Shown here in pieces: positions 44,312 to 52,705 of a DNA stretch of 64,000 nt. The translations under genes and the position numbers were made by a program. Where the stretch lies: the NCBI RefSeq assembly GCF_947331465.1, contig NZ_CAMZOK010000001.1, forward strand, positions 1,116,001 to 1,180,000, given 5' to 3'. Each line of letters starts with the position of its first letter. Position 1 is the stretch's first letter. The notes beneath the pieces were generated by a model. The model ran no database searches. It was given only the letters and a program-made list of their open reading frames with translations, and was not told where the DNA came from. Origin of the DNA: Shimia sp. Alg240-R146. GTDB taxonomy: Bacteria; Pseudomonadota; Alphaproteobacteria; Rhodobacterales; Rhodobacteraceae.

Positions 44312-45454
44312 TTAAATCCCCGGAGGTGGTGGTGGCAAAATCGTGAAGAGCTGGGCCAGTTCGGCCACGTCTTCGGCGTGTTTCCAGCCGTCTTGGCCTG
44401 CGGTCCAAACATGGGTTTCGCGGGTAATTTCACCGGCGGTTGCCATGCGACCCAGAGCGGCCTTGGAGAATGGGCCTTTGGTGGCGCCGTTCTCTGCAAT
44501 GTGCCAGACGTGCTCGAGCGGAGGCGGCGGAGGCGGTGCTGCGGCGGCTTGCGGAGCAGGAGCCGCGGCGGGGGCGGCGCCCCACGGGCCCACTTGGGGC
44601 TGCGCATTTTGCGCAGCCATCTGTTGGGCCATCGCCATGCCCATTCCCATGCCAAGACCCGCGCCCATGCCAGAGTTGGGCGTCTGTGCAGCGGCGGTCA
44701 TAGCTTCGGCTGCGGAAAACTGTGTGTAGGCGCCAAGGTCACCGACGATGCCCATTGATGTGCGCTTGTCCATCGCTGCCTCAACAGCAGGCGGAAGCGA
44801 GATGTTTTCGATGTAAAGCTCGGGGATCGAGAGGCCGTATTCAGCCAATGTGCCTGAGATTTCAGCCGCGACCAGCTTGCCCAAATCGGCGGTGTTAGCG
44901 GCCATGTCCAGCACTGGAATGCCCGAGGACGCAATCACGCGGGAGAATTCCTGTACGATGATATTGCGGATCTGATAGCTGATCTCGTCCATGGTGAATT
45001 CGCCGTCGGTGCCGACGATTTCGGTCAGGAAGCGTGCAGGGTCGACAACACGGATCGCATAGGTGCCATAGGCGCGCAGGCGCACGGGGCCAAATTCTGG
45101 GTCACGCGCCATGATCGGGTTTTTGGTGCCCCATTTCAGATCGGCAAAGCGCGTGGTGTTGACGTAGTAGATCTCGGATTTGAACGGGCTTTTGAAGCCG
45201 TGATCCCAGTGCTGCAACGTGGTCATTACCGGCATGTTGTTGGTTTCCAACATATAAAGACCGGGGGTGAACACGTCGGCCAGTTGGCCTTCGTGCACAA
45301 ACACGGCAGCCTGACCTTCGCGGACCGTCAGCTTGGCACCGTATTTGATTTCGTGGCCTTCACGCTCGAACCGCCAAACAAGCGTGTCGCGGGTGTCGTC
45401 TACCCAGTGGATGACGTCGATGAATTCACCGGTGAGAAAGTCGAAGATACCCAT
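44312..45454 (-). CDS. SPFH domain protein with C-terminal GYF_2 domain
   Basis: 380 residues. No N-terminal TM helix. The SPFH/band-7 core (YAKL..., RAYGTYAIRVVDPARFLTEI, VQEFSRVIASSGIPVLDMAA) covers residues 1-240. A Met-Gly-rich linker (GMGAGLGMGMGMAMAQQM) and an Ala-Pro-rich linker follow. The last ~65 residues form a GYF_2-type domain (HVWHIAENGATKGPF and HVWTAGQDGWKHAEDVAEL), a likely peptide-binding tail. SPFH proteins build oligomeric scaffolds at membranes; virion core protein/YdjI-type relatives occur with zinc-ribbon partners. Confidence 0.88.
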   Translation of the reverse strand: MGIFDFLTGEFIDVIHWVDDTRDTLVWRFEREGHEIKYGAKLTVREGQAAVFVHEGQLADVFTPGLYMLETNNMPVMTTLQHWDHGFKSPFKSEIYYVNTTRFADLKWGTKNPIMARDPEFGPVRLRAYGTYAIRVVDPARFLTEIVGTDGEFTMDEISYQIRNIIVQEFSRVIASSGIPVLDMAANTADLGKLVAAEISGTLAEYGLSIPELYIENISLPPAVEAAMDKRTSMGIVGDLGAYTQFSAAEAMTAAAQTPNSGMGAGLGMGMGMAMAQQMAAQNAQPQVGPWGAAPAAAPAPQAAAAPPPPPPLEHVWHIAENGATKGPFSKAALGRMATAGEITRETHVWTAGQDGWKHAEDVAELAQLFTILPPPPPGI

Positions 45455-45478
45455 GTGGCGGTTCCTTTCGAAGAAAAA

Positions 45479-46408
45479 TCAGTAAACGCGGCCCGTCTGT
45501 TCACGGGCCAAGATGTAAATGATGGGGCGGGCTTCGTCCACGGTCATGCCCGCGGTGAGGCGGGGATCATAAAGCATGTTCAGAAGCATTTCGTCATGTG
45601 TGGTGAGCAGCGCAAATTCGTCGTCGTCGTTGAAAATCGACGGGCGGGCCTTCTGGTAATCGTTGGGCAGGCCGAGGCCTTGGGCGATTTCTTCGTGCAG
45701 GCAGGACTTGCGCAAAAGGTCAGGCTGTTCGGCGCGGATGAGCGCCACGGCGGTGTCATAATGATGCCCGGGCTCGGAGGTGGAGAAGGTGGTTACGAAA
45801 CACAAGAAGTCGCGCGGGATGTTCAGGAACAGATTGCGAGTCGACGGAGACGCGTTGGGCAGAAGCGTGTCGATGCGGGCGGCCAATGTGTCGCGGTCAT
45901 CCTGGCCCATCACCAGCACATGAAAATTCGCCCGCGTGGCGTTTTGCGAAATTCTGTGGCCGGTTGCCGTCGCAAGGCGCGGCACCAGCGCGTCCAGTGC
46001 TGCACGGTCCTTGGCAATCATGTCCGCAGTTGCCGACGGGCCAAATTCGAGGCTGATGCGTACGGGGCGGTTCCACCGGCGCAGATCAGAGGCCTGCCCT
46101 TTTTGGCTGATGCCGCTGTTGCGGGCGTATTCCTCAAAAAAGGCGATGTTTTCAAAATTGCGCGCCAGCATGTCGGGCGTAAAGGGCGTGTCCGGTCCAC
46201 CGCCATCAACCCGCAGCAAGCCGCGGGCCTGATGATCCTGTTGCAGATGCACATAGTAGTTGCGCAGCGATTGGCTGGCTTCGGATACCGTCGGTTTGGC
46301 CGCGACAGTTGGCGCGGTGCCTGTGCCTCTGGCCGTGTCGATGGTGTCGCAGGCGGCCAGAGCGGCCGCCAACGACAGGGTCAAAGCTATGCGACGGGCT
46401 GCCTTCAC
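45479..46408 (-). CDS. DUF2927 lipoprotein with metalloprotease-like motif
   Basis: 309 residues from GTG 46408, which overlaps the telA stop as GTGA. The signal peptide ends in a lipobox (SLAAALAAC, Cys20), so it is lipid-anchored after Lgt/Lsp processing. The DUF2927 core has a metal-site-like CLHEEIAQGLGLPND segment (HExxxQxxGLxND), seen in this family in place of a classic HExxH. This suggests a zinc-dependent peptidase of the outer periplasmic face, but activity is unproven. Part of the Tel island. Confidence 0.85.
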   Translation of the reverse strand: MKAARRIALTLSLAAALAACDTIDTARGTGTAPTVAAKPTVSEASQSLRNYYVHLQQDHQARGLLRVDGGGPDTPFTPDMLARNFENIAFFEEYARNSGISQKGQASDLRRWNRPVRISLEFGPSATADMIAKDRAALDALVPRLATATGHRISQNATRANFHVLVMGQDDRDTLAARIDTLLPNASPSTRNLFLNIPRDFLCFVTTFSTSEPGHHYDTAVALIRAEQPDLLRKSCLHEEIAQGLGLPNDYQKARPSIFNDDDEFALLTTHDEMLLNMLYDPRLTAGMTVDEARPIIYILAREQTGRVY

Positions 46409-47604
46409 GCGCCGGGCACGGCGGTCGCGGCAGAGTCGCCCAGACCGGTTTTGCGGGCTTTGGCGGATGCCAGCGTGTCGCGCAGTTCGGCTTCCATCTT
46501 TTTCATGTCCTCCTCGGCGGCGGCGCGCTTGGCTTTGCCGTCATCCGCGATTTGAAGCGACTCGTTGATGGTGGCGATGAGGTCGGCGTTGGCCTGTTTC
46601 ACGGCTTCGATGTCAAACACACCGCGTTCCATTTCCTCGCGCACAACCTTGTTGGTTTCGCGCAGGTTTTTGGCGTTGGCGGTCAACAGCTCGTTGGTCA
46701 AATCGTTGGCGTCGCGCACGGCGGCAGCTGCTTCGGCCGAACGCTGAATGGTCACAGCCTGCGCCAGTTGGGTTTCCCAAAGCGGCACGGTGTTGACCAG
46801 TGTCGAGTTGATCTTGGTGACCAGCGACTTGTCGTTTTCTTGCACGAGTCGAATGGACGGCAGCGATTGCATGGTGACCTGACGGGTCAGTTTGAGGTCG
46901 TGCACGCGGCGTTCCAGATCGTCACGCGCAGCGCGCAGATCCCGCAGTTCCTGCGCCTTCATGACCTGAGCGTTTTCATCCGCAGCCTGCACTTCGGCTT
47001 CTTTGGCTGGAATGGTTTCAGTATCAAGCTCGGCGATTTTGGCCTCACCCGCAGCGATATAGAGCGCCAGTTCGTCATAAAACGCGAGGGTTTTATCATA
47101 GAGCACATCGAGCGACTTGATGTCTTTGAGCAGCGTGTGTTCGTGGCCCAACAGATTGTCGGTGACCTTGTCGATCTGATCCTGCACTTCCTCAAAACGA
47201 GCGGTGAACTGGGCAAACGGCGCGGCGCGACCCAGCAGTTTTTCCCAGAACGAGCGCTTGCGGCGCACGTCGAGTTCGGAGACCGAGAAGCCACGGATCG
47301 TGGTGACAATGTCGCGCAGGCTGTCACCGGCGGGGCCGACGTCTTTGTTGCGCACGTCCTGCAGCATGGCTTGCGAGATGGTTTGCAATTCCGACTGCGC
47401 GGCGGAGCCAAATGACACGATCGAGTTGGTGTTGGACATGTCCAGTTCGGCCATGCGCTTGGTGATCTCGGCAGAGACCGGCGCATCCGCTTCTGCCAGA
47501 GCCACAATTGCAGTGGCTTCGGTTGGCTCGGGCAGGATCACGGCGGAAACCTGTTCGACTTCGGCCAGCGCGGCCTCGGCTTTTTGGCGGGTGGTGTCAG
47601 ACAT
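46405..47604 (-). CDS. telA: Toxic anion resistance protein TelA family
   Basis: 399 residues, almost entirely alpha-helical, cytoplasmic. The family core is present: MSNTNSIVSFGSAAQSELQT..., RSFWEKLLGRAAPFAQF, LRDLRAARDDLERRVHDLKL and the TVPLWETQLAQAVTIQRSAE segment, with ANADLIATINESLQIADDGK at the C-terminus. TelA/KlaA proteins confer tellurite, selenite or general membrane-stress tolerance and recur beside XpaC, TerC and SPFH genes. It lies 29 bp downstream of the XpaC-like gene and overlaps the DUF2927 gene. Confidence 0.93.
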   Translation of the reverse strand: MSDTTRQKAEAALAEVEQVSAVILPEPTEATAIVALAEADAPVSAEITKRMAELDMSNTNSIVSFGSAAQSELQTISQAMLQDVRNKDVGPAGDSLRDIVTTIRGFSVSELDVRRKRSFWEKLLGRAAPFAQFTARFEEVQDQIDKVTDNLLGHEHTLLKDIKSLDVLYDKTLAFYDELALYIAAGEAKIAELDTETIPAKEAEVQAADENAQVMKAQELRDLRAARDDLERRVHDLKLTRQVTMQSLPSIRLVQENDKSLVTKINSTLVNTVPLWETQLAQAVTIQRSAEAAAAVRDANDLTNELLTANAKNLRETNKVVREEMERGVFDIEAVKQANADLIATINESLQIADDGKAKRAAAEEDMKKMEAELRDTLASAKARKTGLGDSAATAVPGA

Positions 47605-47633
47605 AGTGGTCCCTCTCCTGTGGAGTTTTGACG

Positions 47634-48518
47634 TCAGTTGTGGTGCACGCCTTCGCGGGCAAGCCGCTCGCGCAGCACGTCGATTTCAATGTTCAGATCG
47701 CCCTTGTCATCCAGAAGCAGCTTTTGGTTGCGGGCGGCAAAGTTTTCTTCGAGATCATCCAGCAATTCTTCGTATTCGATGCGGGCCTCGGGGTTGCGGG
47801 TACGGCTGTAAAGGTCGGCAAACTTGACTGTCGCGTCCTTGGCGCCCAGCAAATAGACGCCCAGATAGCGTCGCGCCGACGATAAATCGCGCGGGTCGTT
47901 CTCCACCGTGCGAAACAGGGCGCGGGCAGCTTGTTGGAACTGTGCAACGCGGCCCTCTAGCGCGCGGTCGCCGGAGCGTTTGATGGCGTCTTCCATGGCG
48001 CGAAGGTGCTCTTCGGCATCTTCTACGGCGCGGGCGACGCGGTCGGTTTGATGAAGGTTCACACCCTCCATGCCCTTGTCGCGCAGCGGGTCAGGGCCAA
48101 AGGCAAAAAGATGTAAGCAAAACCCGACAACGGCAAAGATCGCCGCCTCGACCAGCCCGTGACCGGCGAAGCCAGCCAGTGCAAGGCCGCCACCGGTCAA
48201 CACCGCGCCCAGAATTTTTCGGGGCAAGGCCGGGCGCCGGGCAACTTTGCGGGTGTCATAGGCGTCGTGCGCTTCTTGGCCGGAGCGCGTCAGCCATGCG
48301 GCCAGCAACAGAACACCCAAAGCGCCGAGGTATTGCGCCATGACGACAGGCTCAGATGTGAACGCCTTCCAGATCAGCGGCAGTGGCGCGATAAACAGCA
48401 GGTTTACCCGTCCTCCGGCCCGGGAACGGCGTGCGTTCTGAAAGGCTTCCGTCTGAGGGGTTGATCCCCCGGATTGCCCATCGGGGCTGAATTTTCCACC
48501 AAATTTCTGAGCCATCAT
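47634..48518 (-). CDS. XpaC-like (5-bromo-4-chloroindolyl phosphate hydrolysis) family protein
   Basis: 294 residues from the first of two adjacent ATGs (48518 or 48515). The GGAGG site sits 3 bp before the first and 6 bp before the second, so the second is more likely used. A short polar N-terminus, hydrophobic pairs at ~40-85 and ~105-140, then a helical coil with the XpaC pattern (VARAVEDAEEHLRAMEDAIK, ARALFRTVENDPRDLSSARR and YLGVYLLGAKDATVKFADLY). XpaC proteins accompany TelA in stress clusters; the biochemical role is unknown. Its start overlaps the 27-codon gene's stop (ATGA). Confidence 0.88.
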   Translation of the reverse strand: MMAQKFGGKFSPDGQSGGSTPQTEAFQNARRSRAGGRVNLLFIAPLPLIWKAFTSEPVVMAQYLGALGVLLLAAWLTRSGQEAHDAYDTRKVARRPALPRKILGAVLTGGGLALAGFAGHGLVEAAIFAVVGFCLHLFAFGPDPLRDKGMEGVNLHQTDRVARAVEDAEEHLRAMEDAIKRSGDRALEGRVAQFQQAARALFRTVENDPRDLSSARRYLGVYLLGAKDATVKFADLYSRTRNPEARIEYEELLDDLEENFAARNQKLLLDDKGDLNIEIDVLRERLAREGVHHN

Positions 48519-48598
48519 GCGCCTCCGGTCACCGTCACATAAAGGATCAGGATGACAAGAAGAACAAAGGATAGTTTTTGCAATCCGCTTTCAGACAT
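48515..48598 (-). CDS. 27-residue membrane microprotein upstream of the XpaC-like gene
   Basis: 27 codons from ATG 48598 (GAGGGG 9 bp upstream) to a TGA that overlaps the XpaC ATG. The sequence has a short polar start (MSESGLQKLS) and a single hydrophobic helix (FVLLVILILYVTVTGGA); the GGAGGC that encodes its Gly-Gly end is also the ribosome site of the next gene. Size, ribosome site and coupled stop/start make a real translated leader gene likely. It could be a TM microprotein partner of XpaC/TerC, or simply a coupling leader. Confidence 0.65.
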   Translation of the reverse strand: MSESGLQKLSFVLLVILILYVTVTGGA

Positions 48599-48722
48599 GA
48601 CTGTTTGGCCCCTCTAACCCGCTTTGAAATCTAGGAACTCTGCCGCTCCGTGGCTAGGGGGAAGATTCCTGACCACGCCGCAGGACGGGCTGAGACAGAG
48701 TGCCCAGCCCGCCAGAGCCTGA

Positions 48723-49550
48723 TCAGTGAGTGCCGCCGTCCTGTTCGGCAGCGCGTTCCGCAGACAGCTTGCGGGCGTAGCCCGATTGCAGGATTTCCAC
48801 GATAAACAGCACGGCCACCGAGAAGTAGAAGGTGGTCTTGGACATCGGGATAACTTCGTAGCCGAAGAATTTGAGCGCCAACGCCGGATCATGCATGGCG
48901 TGGGCTGCCGCCTGACCGGCTTCGCCCAAAAGCACCACACCGACGATCAGCAGGATAAAGAGGCCCAGCACTTCGTACATGCGGTTTTTCTTGAGGAACT
49001 CGGTCACCCCGTCCGCCAAAAGCAGCATGGCCGCGCCTGAAAGCAAAATAGCCGTGGCCAAAATTGGGAAGACGTCGGTGATGGCGAGCGCGGAAAGCAC
49101 TGAGTCAAAGGAGAAAATCAGGTTCATGGCGACGATCAGCAGCACAACTTGAACCGCAGATTTGCGGCCCTTGTGGTTGACGTCGGTGCCCAGATGCTCA
49201 AGCGAGAGCATGTGGCTGATCTCCTTGACGGCCGTATACATCAGGAAGATGCCGCCAACGATAAAGATCACTGTGGCAAAGTTCATGCCGCCCTCGATTA
49301 TGCCGCCTTCAGCAAAGACCACAAACGGCTCGGCCATGGCGTCGATCAGTTGGATCATAGTGAACAGAAGAACCACCCGCAGGGCCACAGCAATGATGAT
49401 GCCCCAAAAGCGCACGGATTTTTGCTGCGCGGCGGGCGCACGTTGGCTTTCGATCGAGATATACAGAAGGTTGTCGAACCCAAGCACCGCCTGCAAAAAG
49501 CAGAGCATCAGCAAATCGGTGAGGTTTCCCAAGGTTAGAAGGTCGGCCAT
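48723..49550 (-). CDS. TerC family integral membrane protein
   Basis: 275 residues, 7-8 TM helices. Family motifs: VLGFDNLLYISIESQ (FDN acidic pair in TM1) and LIFSFDSVLSALAIT (the second acidic motif), each thought to bind metal ions. TerC proteins link metal ion homeostasis (Mn2+ export) to tellurite/membrane stress in Ter systems. The C-terminus ends in a polar tail rich in Glu and Gly. It is the first gene of the Tel island; 124 bp then separate it from the microprotein gene. Confidence 0.93.
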   Translation of the reverse strand: MADLLTLGNLTDLLMLCFLQAVLGFDNLLYISIESQRAPAAQQKSVRFWGIIIAVALRVVLLFTMIQLIDAMAEPFVVFAEGGIIEGGMNFATVIFIVGGIFLMYTAVKEISHMLSLEHLGTDVNHKGRKSAVQVVLLIVAMNLIFSFDSVLSALAITDVFPILATAILLSGAAMLLLADGVTEFLKKNRMYEVLGLFILLIVGVVLLGEAGQAAAHAMHDPALALKFFGYEVIPMSKTTFYFSVAVLFIVEILQSGYARKLSAERAAEQDGGTH

Positions 49551-49759
49551 CGCGCGTGTCCCCGTTGGTTTTTATGCGTTTTTTGGCTCAATACCGCATG
49601 ACGAGTGACAAACAAATGAAATTCGTACCGCCAAATTCCCCCCGCCCTTGTACATGCTGACAGATAACGGGGTGGGCGACAGCCTGCTGTCGCAGGGGCA
49701 AGGCCCCTTTAGGCTCAAAGCGGTGCGTTGAGCCCTACCAAAAGAAACACGTGCAGAGA

Positions 49760-50635
49760 TTATTTCCGACGGCGTGTTGGCGTGCGGCGCGTTTCAGGTG
49801 GTACGGCGCCGTCCAAGCCGAGCTGATCGCGCACCACGCGGCGGCGCAGCTCCTCGACCGCGCCGGCCTTGAGGTTGCCTAGCTGGAAAGGTCCATAGCT
49901 GACGCGGATCAACCGGTTCACGGACAGGCCGATGGCCTCCATGGCGCGGCGGATTTCGCGGTTTTTGCCCTCGCGCAAACCCACGGACACCCATGCGTTT
50001 GCGCCTTGTTGGCGGTCCAGCGTTAGCTCCATAGGTTGGAATTTTTCGCCGTCCACCACGATACCCTTTCGCAACGGAGCAAAGGTGTCCTCGGTGGGGC
50101 GACCGTTAACGCGCACGCGGTATTTGCGCAGCCATCCGGTTTCCGGCAGCTCAAGCTTGCGTTTGACACCGCCATCATTGGTCAACAGCAGAAGACCTTC
50201 GGAGTTGATGTCGAGCCGACCCACCGTCATTACGCGCGGCAGTTCGGGGGGCAATTTGTCAAAGATCGTTGTGCGGCCTTTTTCGTCGCTGTTTGTGGTC
50301 ACCAGTCCAAGAGGCTTGTGGTAGAGCCAGATGCGTTCGGGCTCGGGTTCGGCAATGGGTTTGCCATCCACCAGGATGCGGGCCTTGTCGGTCACGTTCA
50401 GCGCGGGGCTGTCGATCACCTTGCCATTCACGCTGACACGACCTGCGCCAATCATACGCTCGGCCTCGCGGCGCGAGGCCACGCCGGCGCGGGCAAGAAC
50501 TTTGGCAATGCGGTCGCCCTCGGGCGTGGCGCCAGCTGGTGTGGCCGGCGCTTTGTGCGCAGTTTTCTGAGGCCGCGCCGATGAGCGTGAGGCGGGCTTG
50601 GAGGACGGGCCGGGCTTTGTGGGTTTGCGGTTCAT
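49760..50635 (-). CDS. Pseudouridine synthase, RsuA/RluB family
   Basis: 291 residues. The low-complexity N-terminal ~40 residues (Lys/Pro/Ser/Ala) precede an S4 RNA-binding domain (GDRIAKVLARAGVASRREAE). The catalytic domain follows with the Asp in VGRLDINSEGLLLLTNDG. KPLGLVTTNSDEKGR and EGKNREIRRAMEAIGL complete the RsuA/RluB/E/F group pattern. It isomerises U to pseudouridine in rRNA. The exact member (RluB versus RsuA) cannot be set from sequence alone. Divergent from tadA, a common pairing in this group. Confidence 0.93.
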   Translation of the reverse strand: MNRKPTKPGPSSKPASRSSARPQKTAHKAPATPAGATPEGDRIAKVLARAGVASRREAERMIGAGRVSVNGKVIDSPALNVTDKARILVDGKPIAEPEPERIWLYHKPLGLVTTNSDEKGRTTIFDKLPPELPRVMTVGRLDINSEGLLLLTNDGGVKRKLELPETGWLRKYRVRVNGRPTEDTFAPLRKGIVVDGEKFQPMELTLDRQQGANAWVSVGLREGKNREIRRAMEAIGLSVNRLIRVSYGPFQLGNLKAGAVEELRRRVVRDQLGLDGAVPPETRRTPTRRRK

Positions 50636-50699
50636 TTGGTTCCTCTAGCGGCATTTGAGGGATTGCGAAAGGGGGCGCGAGCAGGCATCACCTAGCCCC

Positions 50700-51152
50700 A
50701 TGACGTTCAAGAGCCATATGGCGCAGGCTTTGGCCGAGGCGCGCAAAGCCGCCACACGGGGCGAGGTGCCGGTGGGCGCCGTGATTGTGTCCCCTGACGG
50801 CGCAGTGGTTGCGGCGGCGGGCAACCGCACGCGCGAGTTGAGCGATCCGACAGCGCATGCCGAAGTTCTGGCGATCCGCGCCGCCTGTGCCGAATTGGGC
50901 AGCGAGCGGCTACCGGGGCACGACTTATACGTGACGCTGGAGCCCTGTCCGATGTGTGCCAGCGCGATCAGCCAGGCGCGGATTGCGCGGGTATACTATG
51001 GCGCGTCCGATCCCAAATCCGGCGGTGTCGCACAGGGGCCACGCGTGTTTTCCCATCCGCAAAGCCATCATGTGCCCGAGGTTTACGACGGCATCGCCGC
51101 TGACGAGGCTGAGGCGATGCTTAAGGCTTTCTTTGCTGCCAAACGTCCCTAG
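50700..51152 (+). CDS. tadA: tRNA-specific adenosine deaminase
   Basis: 150 residues from ATG 50700. Zinc and catalytic motifs of the cytidine-deaminase fold: TAHAEVLAIRAA (HAE) and LEPCPMCASAI (PCxxC). VPVGAVIVSPDG and GVAQGPRVFSHPQ complete the TadA pattern. It makes inosine at the wobble base of tRNA-Arg(ACG). Its TAG shares CTAG with the stop of the UPF0173 gene on the other strand. Confidence 0.93.
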   Translation: MTFKSHMAQALAEARKAATRGEVPVGAVIVSPDGAVVAAAGNRTRELSDPTAHAEVLAIRAACAELGSERLPGHDLYVTLEPCPMCASAISQARIARVYYGASDPKSGGVAQGPRVFSHPQSHHVPEVYDGIAADEAEAMLKAFFAAKRP

Positions 51153-51853
51153 ACCGCGGCGATTTCAATGGCTTGCATCAACTGTGGCTCGACCACATCC
51201 ACGCCCGGCAATCCGTCGATCAGATCCTGCGCGGACTGTTCCAGTATCGGGAATGTGCCGTAGTGGCACGGGATCACCGTTTTGAAGCTGAAATAACGTT
51301 TGGCGGCATAGGCGGCGCCGCGCATGTCCATGGTGAAATGCCCGCCCGCAGAGAGGATGCCAATGTCGGGTTTGTAGTAATCGGCCATCCAATCCATGTC
51401 GGCCATGATGTCGGTGTCGCCGGACAGATAAACAGTGTGACCTTCGGCCTGCAGCATAAAGCCGACTTCGGTGCCGCCGGTGCGGGGACCGGTGTCGGTG
51501 CCAAAAGTGGAGCTATGGGACGCTGGCACCATCGACAGTTTGACAGTCTCGCTCAAAGCCACTGTGCCGCCCTTGTTAAACCCAACAGTTTCAATGCCTT
51601 CGTGCTCTGACCAATAGCCCATCAGATCATATTGCCCCACCACCGGAATGTTCAATTTACGCGCGAGAGGTAGCATGTCGGCGACGTGATCAAAATGCGC
51701 GTGCGTTAGGATCAGATGTGTGGCGCCAGCAGTCGCGGTGTCGTGTTGATCTTCAGGCAATACCGGATTGCCGGTCAGCCATGGGTCGAGCAACAGCACA
51801 AGATCGCCGGTTTCGATTCGAAAAGAGCCGTGGCCCATCCAGATAATTTTCAT
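51149..51853 (-). CDS. UPF0173 metal-dependent hydrolase (metallo-beta-lactamase fold)
   Basis: 234 residues from ATG 51853 (MKIIWMGHGSFRIETGD); twelve more codons upstream are open but are not family-like. LILTHAHFDHVADMLPLARK carries the HxHxDH metal motif, then YLSGDTDIMADM and the final CHYGTFPILEQS. It is a di-metal hydrolase of the UPF0173 group with no known physiological substrate. Convergent with tadA, sharing a 4-bp CTAG stop overlap. Confidence 0.9.
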   Translation of the reverse strand: MKIIWMGHGSFRIETGDLVLLLDPWLTGNPVLPEDQHDTATAGATHLILTHAHFDHVADMLPLARKLNIPVVGQYDLMGYWSEHEGIETVGFNKGGTVALSETVKLSMVPASHSSTFGTDTGPRTGGTEVGFMLQAEGHTVYLSGDTDIMADMDWMADYYKPDIGILSAGGHFTMDMRGAAYAAKRYFSFKTVIPCHYGTFPILEQSAQDLIDGLPGVDVVEPQLMQAIEIAAV

Positions 51854-51913
51854 GCTGTGTCTCCTGATGCTTTGAGGCAAGACTAACACGGGCGGAAAAG
51901 ATGGGAAGAGAAC

Positions 51914-52567
51914 ATGCAGTGGACGCAGTATATTGACGCCTATTGCGAGCGGTCAGGGCCGGAGTATTGGGCCGAGCCGGTGAACGCGGTGACGAATGCG
52001 GCCTTTTTGATTGCGGCGCTGATTATGTGGCGGCGGGTGCAGGGACCGAGGATGGGATTGGCGCAGGCGCTCTGCGTCATTCTCGGGTTGATTGGAGTGG
52101 GCAGCTATCTGTTTCACACCCATGCGGTGGTCTGGGCCGCGGTGGCGGATACAACGCCGATTGCCGCTTATGTTTTGCTCTACATTTTTGCGGCCAACCG
52201 CGACTTCCGGGGCATGTCCGGCCTTTGGGCTTTTGTCGCGACGCTGCTGTTTTTCCCCTTTGCTTATGTCTTGATGCCTATGTTTGAGGCGCTCCCCGTT
52301 TTGGGTGTTTCTGCTGCGTATCTGCCGGTTCCGGCGATGATTGCGCTTTACGCAATCGCCCTTCGCAAGCGCTTGCCCAGGGTGTCCACAGGACTGGCCA
52401 TTGGCGTGGTGATCCTGATGGTATCGCTGACGATGCGGTCAGTTGATGCGCGTGTTTGCACGACGCTTCCGCTTGGTACGCATTTCTTGTGGCACATCCT
52501 GAATGCCGTCATGCTGGGGTGGATGATCGAGGTATACCGGCGTCACGTGGAGGCTCAGCAAGGCTGA
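51914..52567 (+). CDS. Ceramidase-domain (CREST superfamily) membrane protein
   Basis: 217 residues, seven TM helices. CREST motifs: the Ser-His/Asp-type residues in GSYLFHTHAVVWAAVADTTP and the late His residues in GTHFLWHILNAVMLGW. AEPVNAVTNAAFLIAALIM is the first helix. Alkaline ceramidase-type enzymes cleave the amide of sphingoid lipids; bacterial substrates are unknown. GAAGAG is upstream of the ATG. The gene starts 60 bp after the divergent UPF0173 start. Confidence 0.85.
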   Translation: MQWTQYIDAYCERSGPEYWAEPVNAVTNAAFLIAALIMWRRVQGPRMGLAQALCVILGLIGVGSYLFHTHAVVWAAVADTTPIAAYVLLYIFAANRDFRGMSGLWAFVATLLFFPFAYVLMPMFEALPVLGVSAAYLPVPAMIALYAIALRKRLPRVSTGLAIGVVILMVSLTMRSVDARVCTTLPLGTHFLWHILNAVMLGWMIEVYRRHVEAQQG

Positions 52568-52705
52568 GCCGGGCCCAACAGGAGGGTGCGTGGCGCAGCC
52601 GGGTGCCGGACAGGCGGGAGCATTTGGTGTGATGCCGGCGCGACAAAGAGCGACAGGGCCATGGATGGGGTTTTCGCGCGAACCAAAAGAGCTTAGGAAG
52701 TCAGT

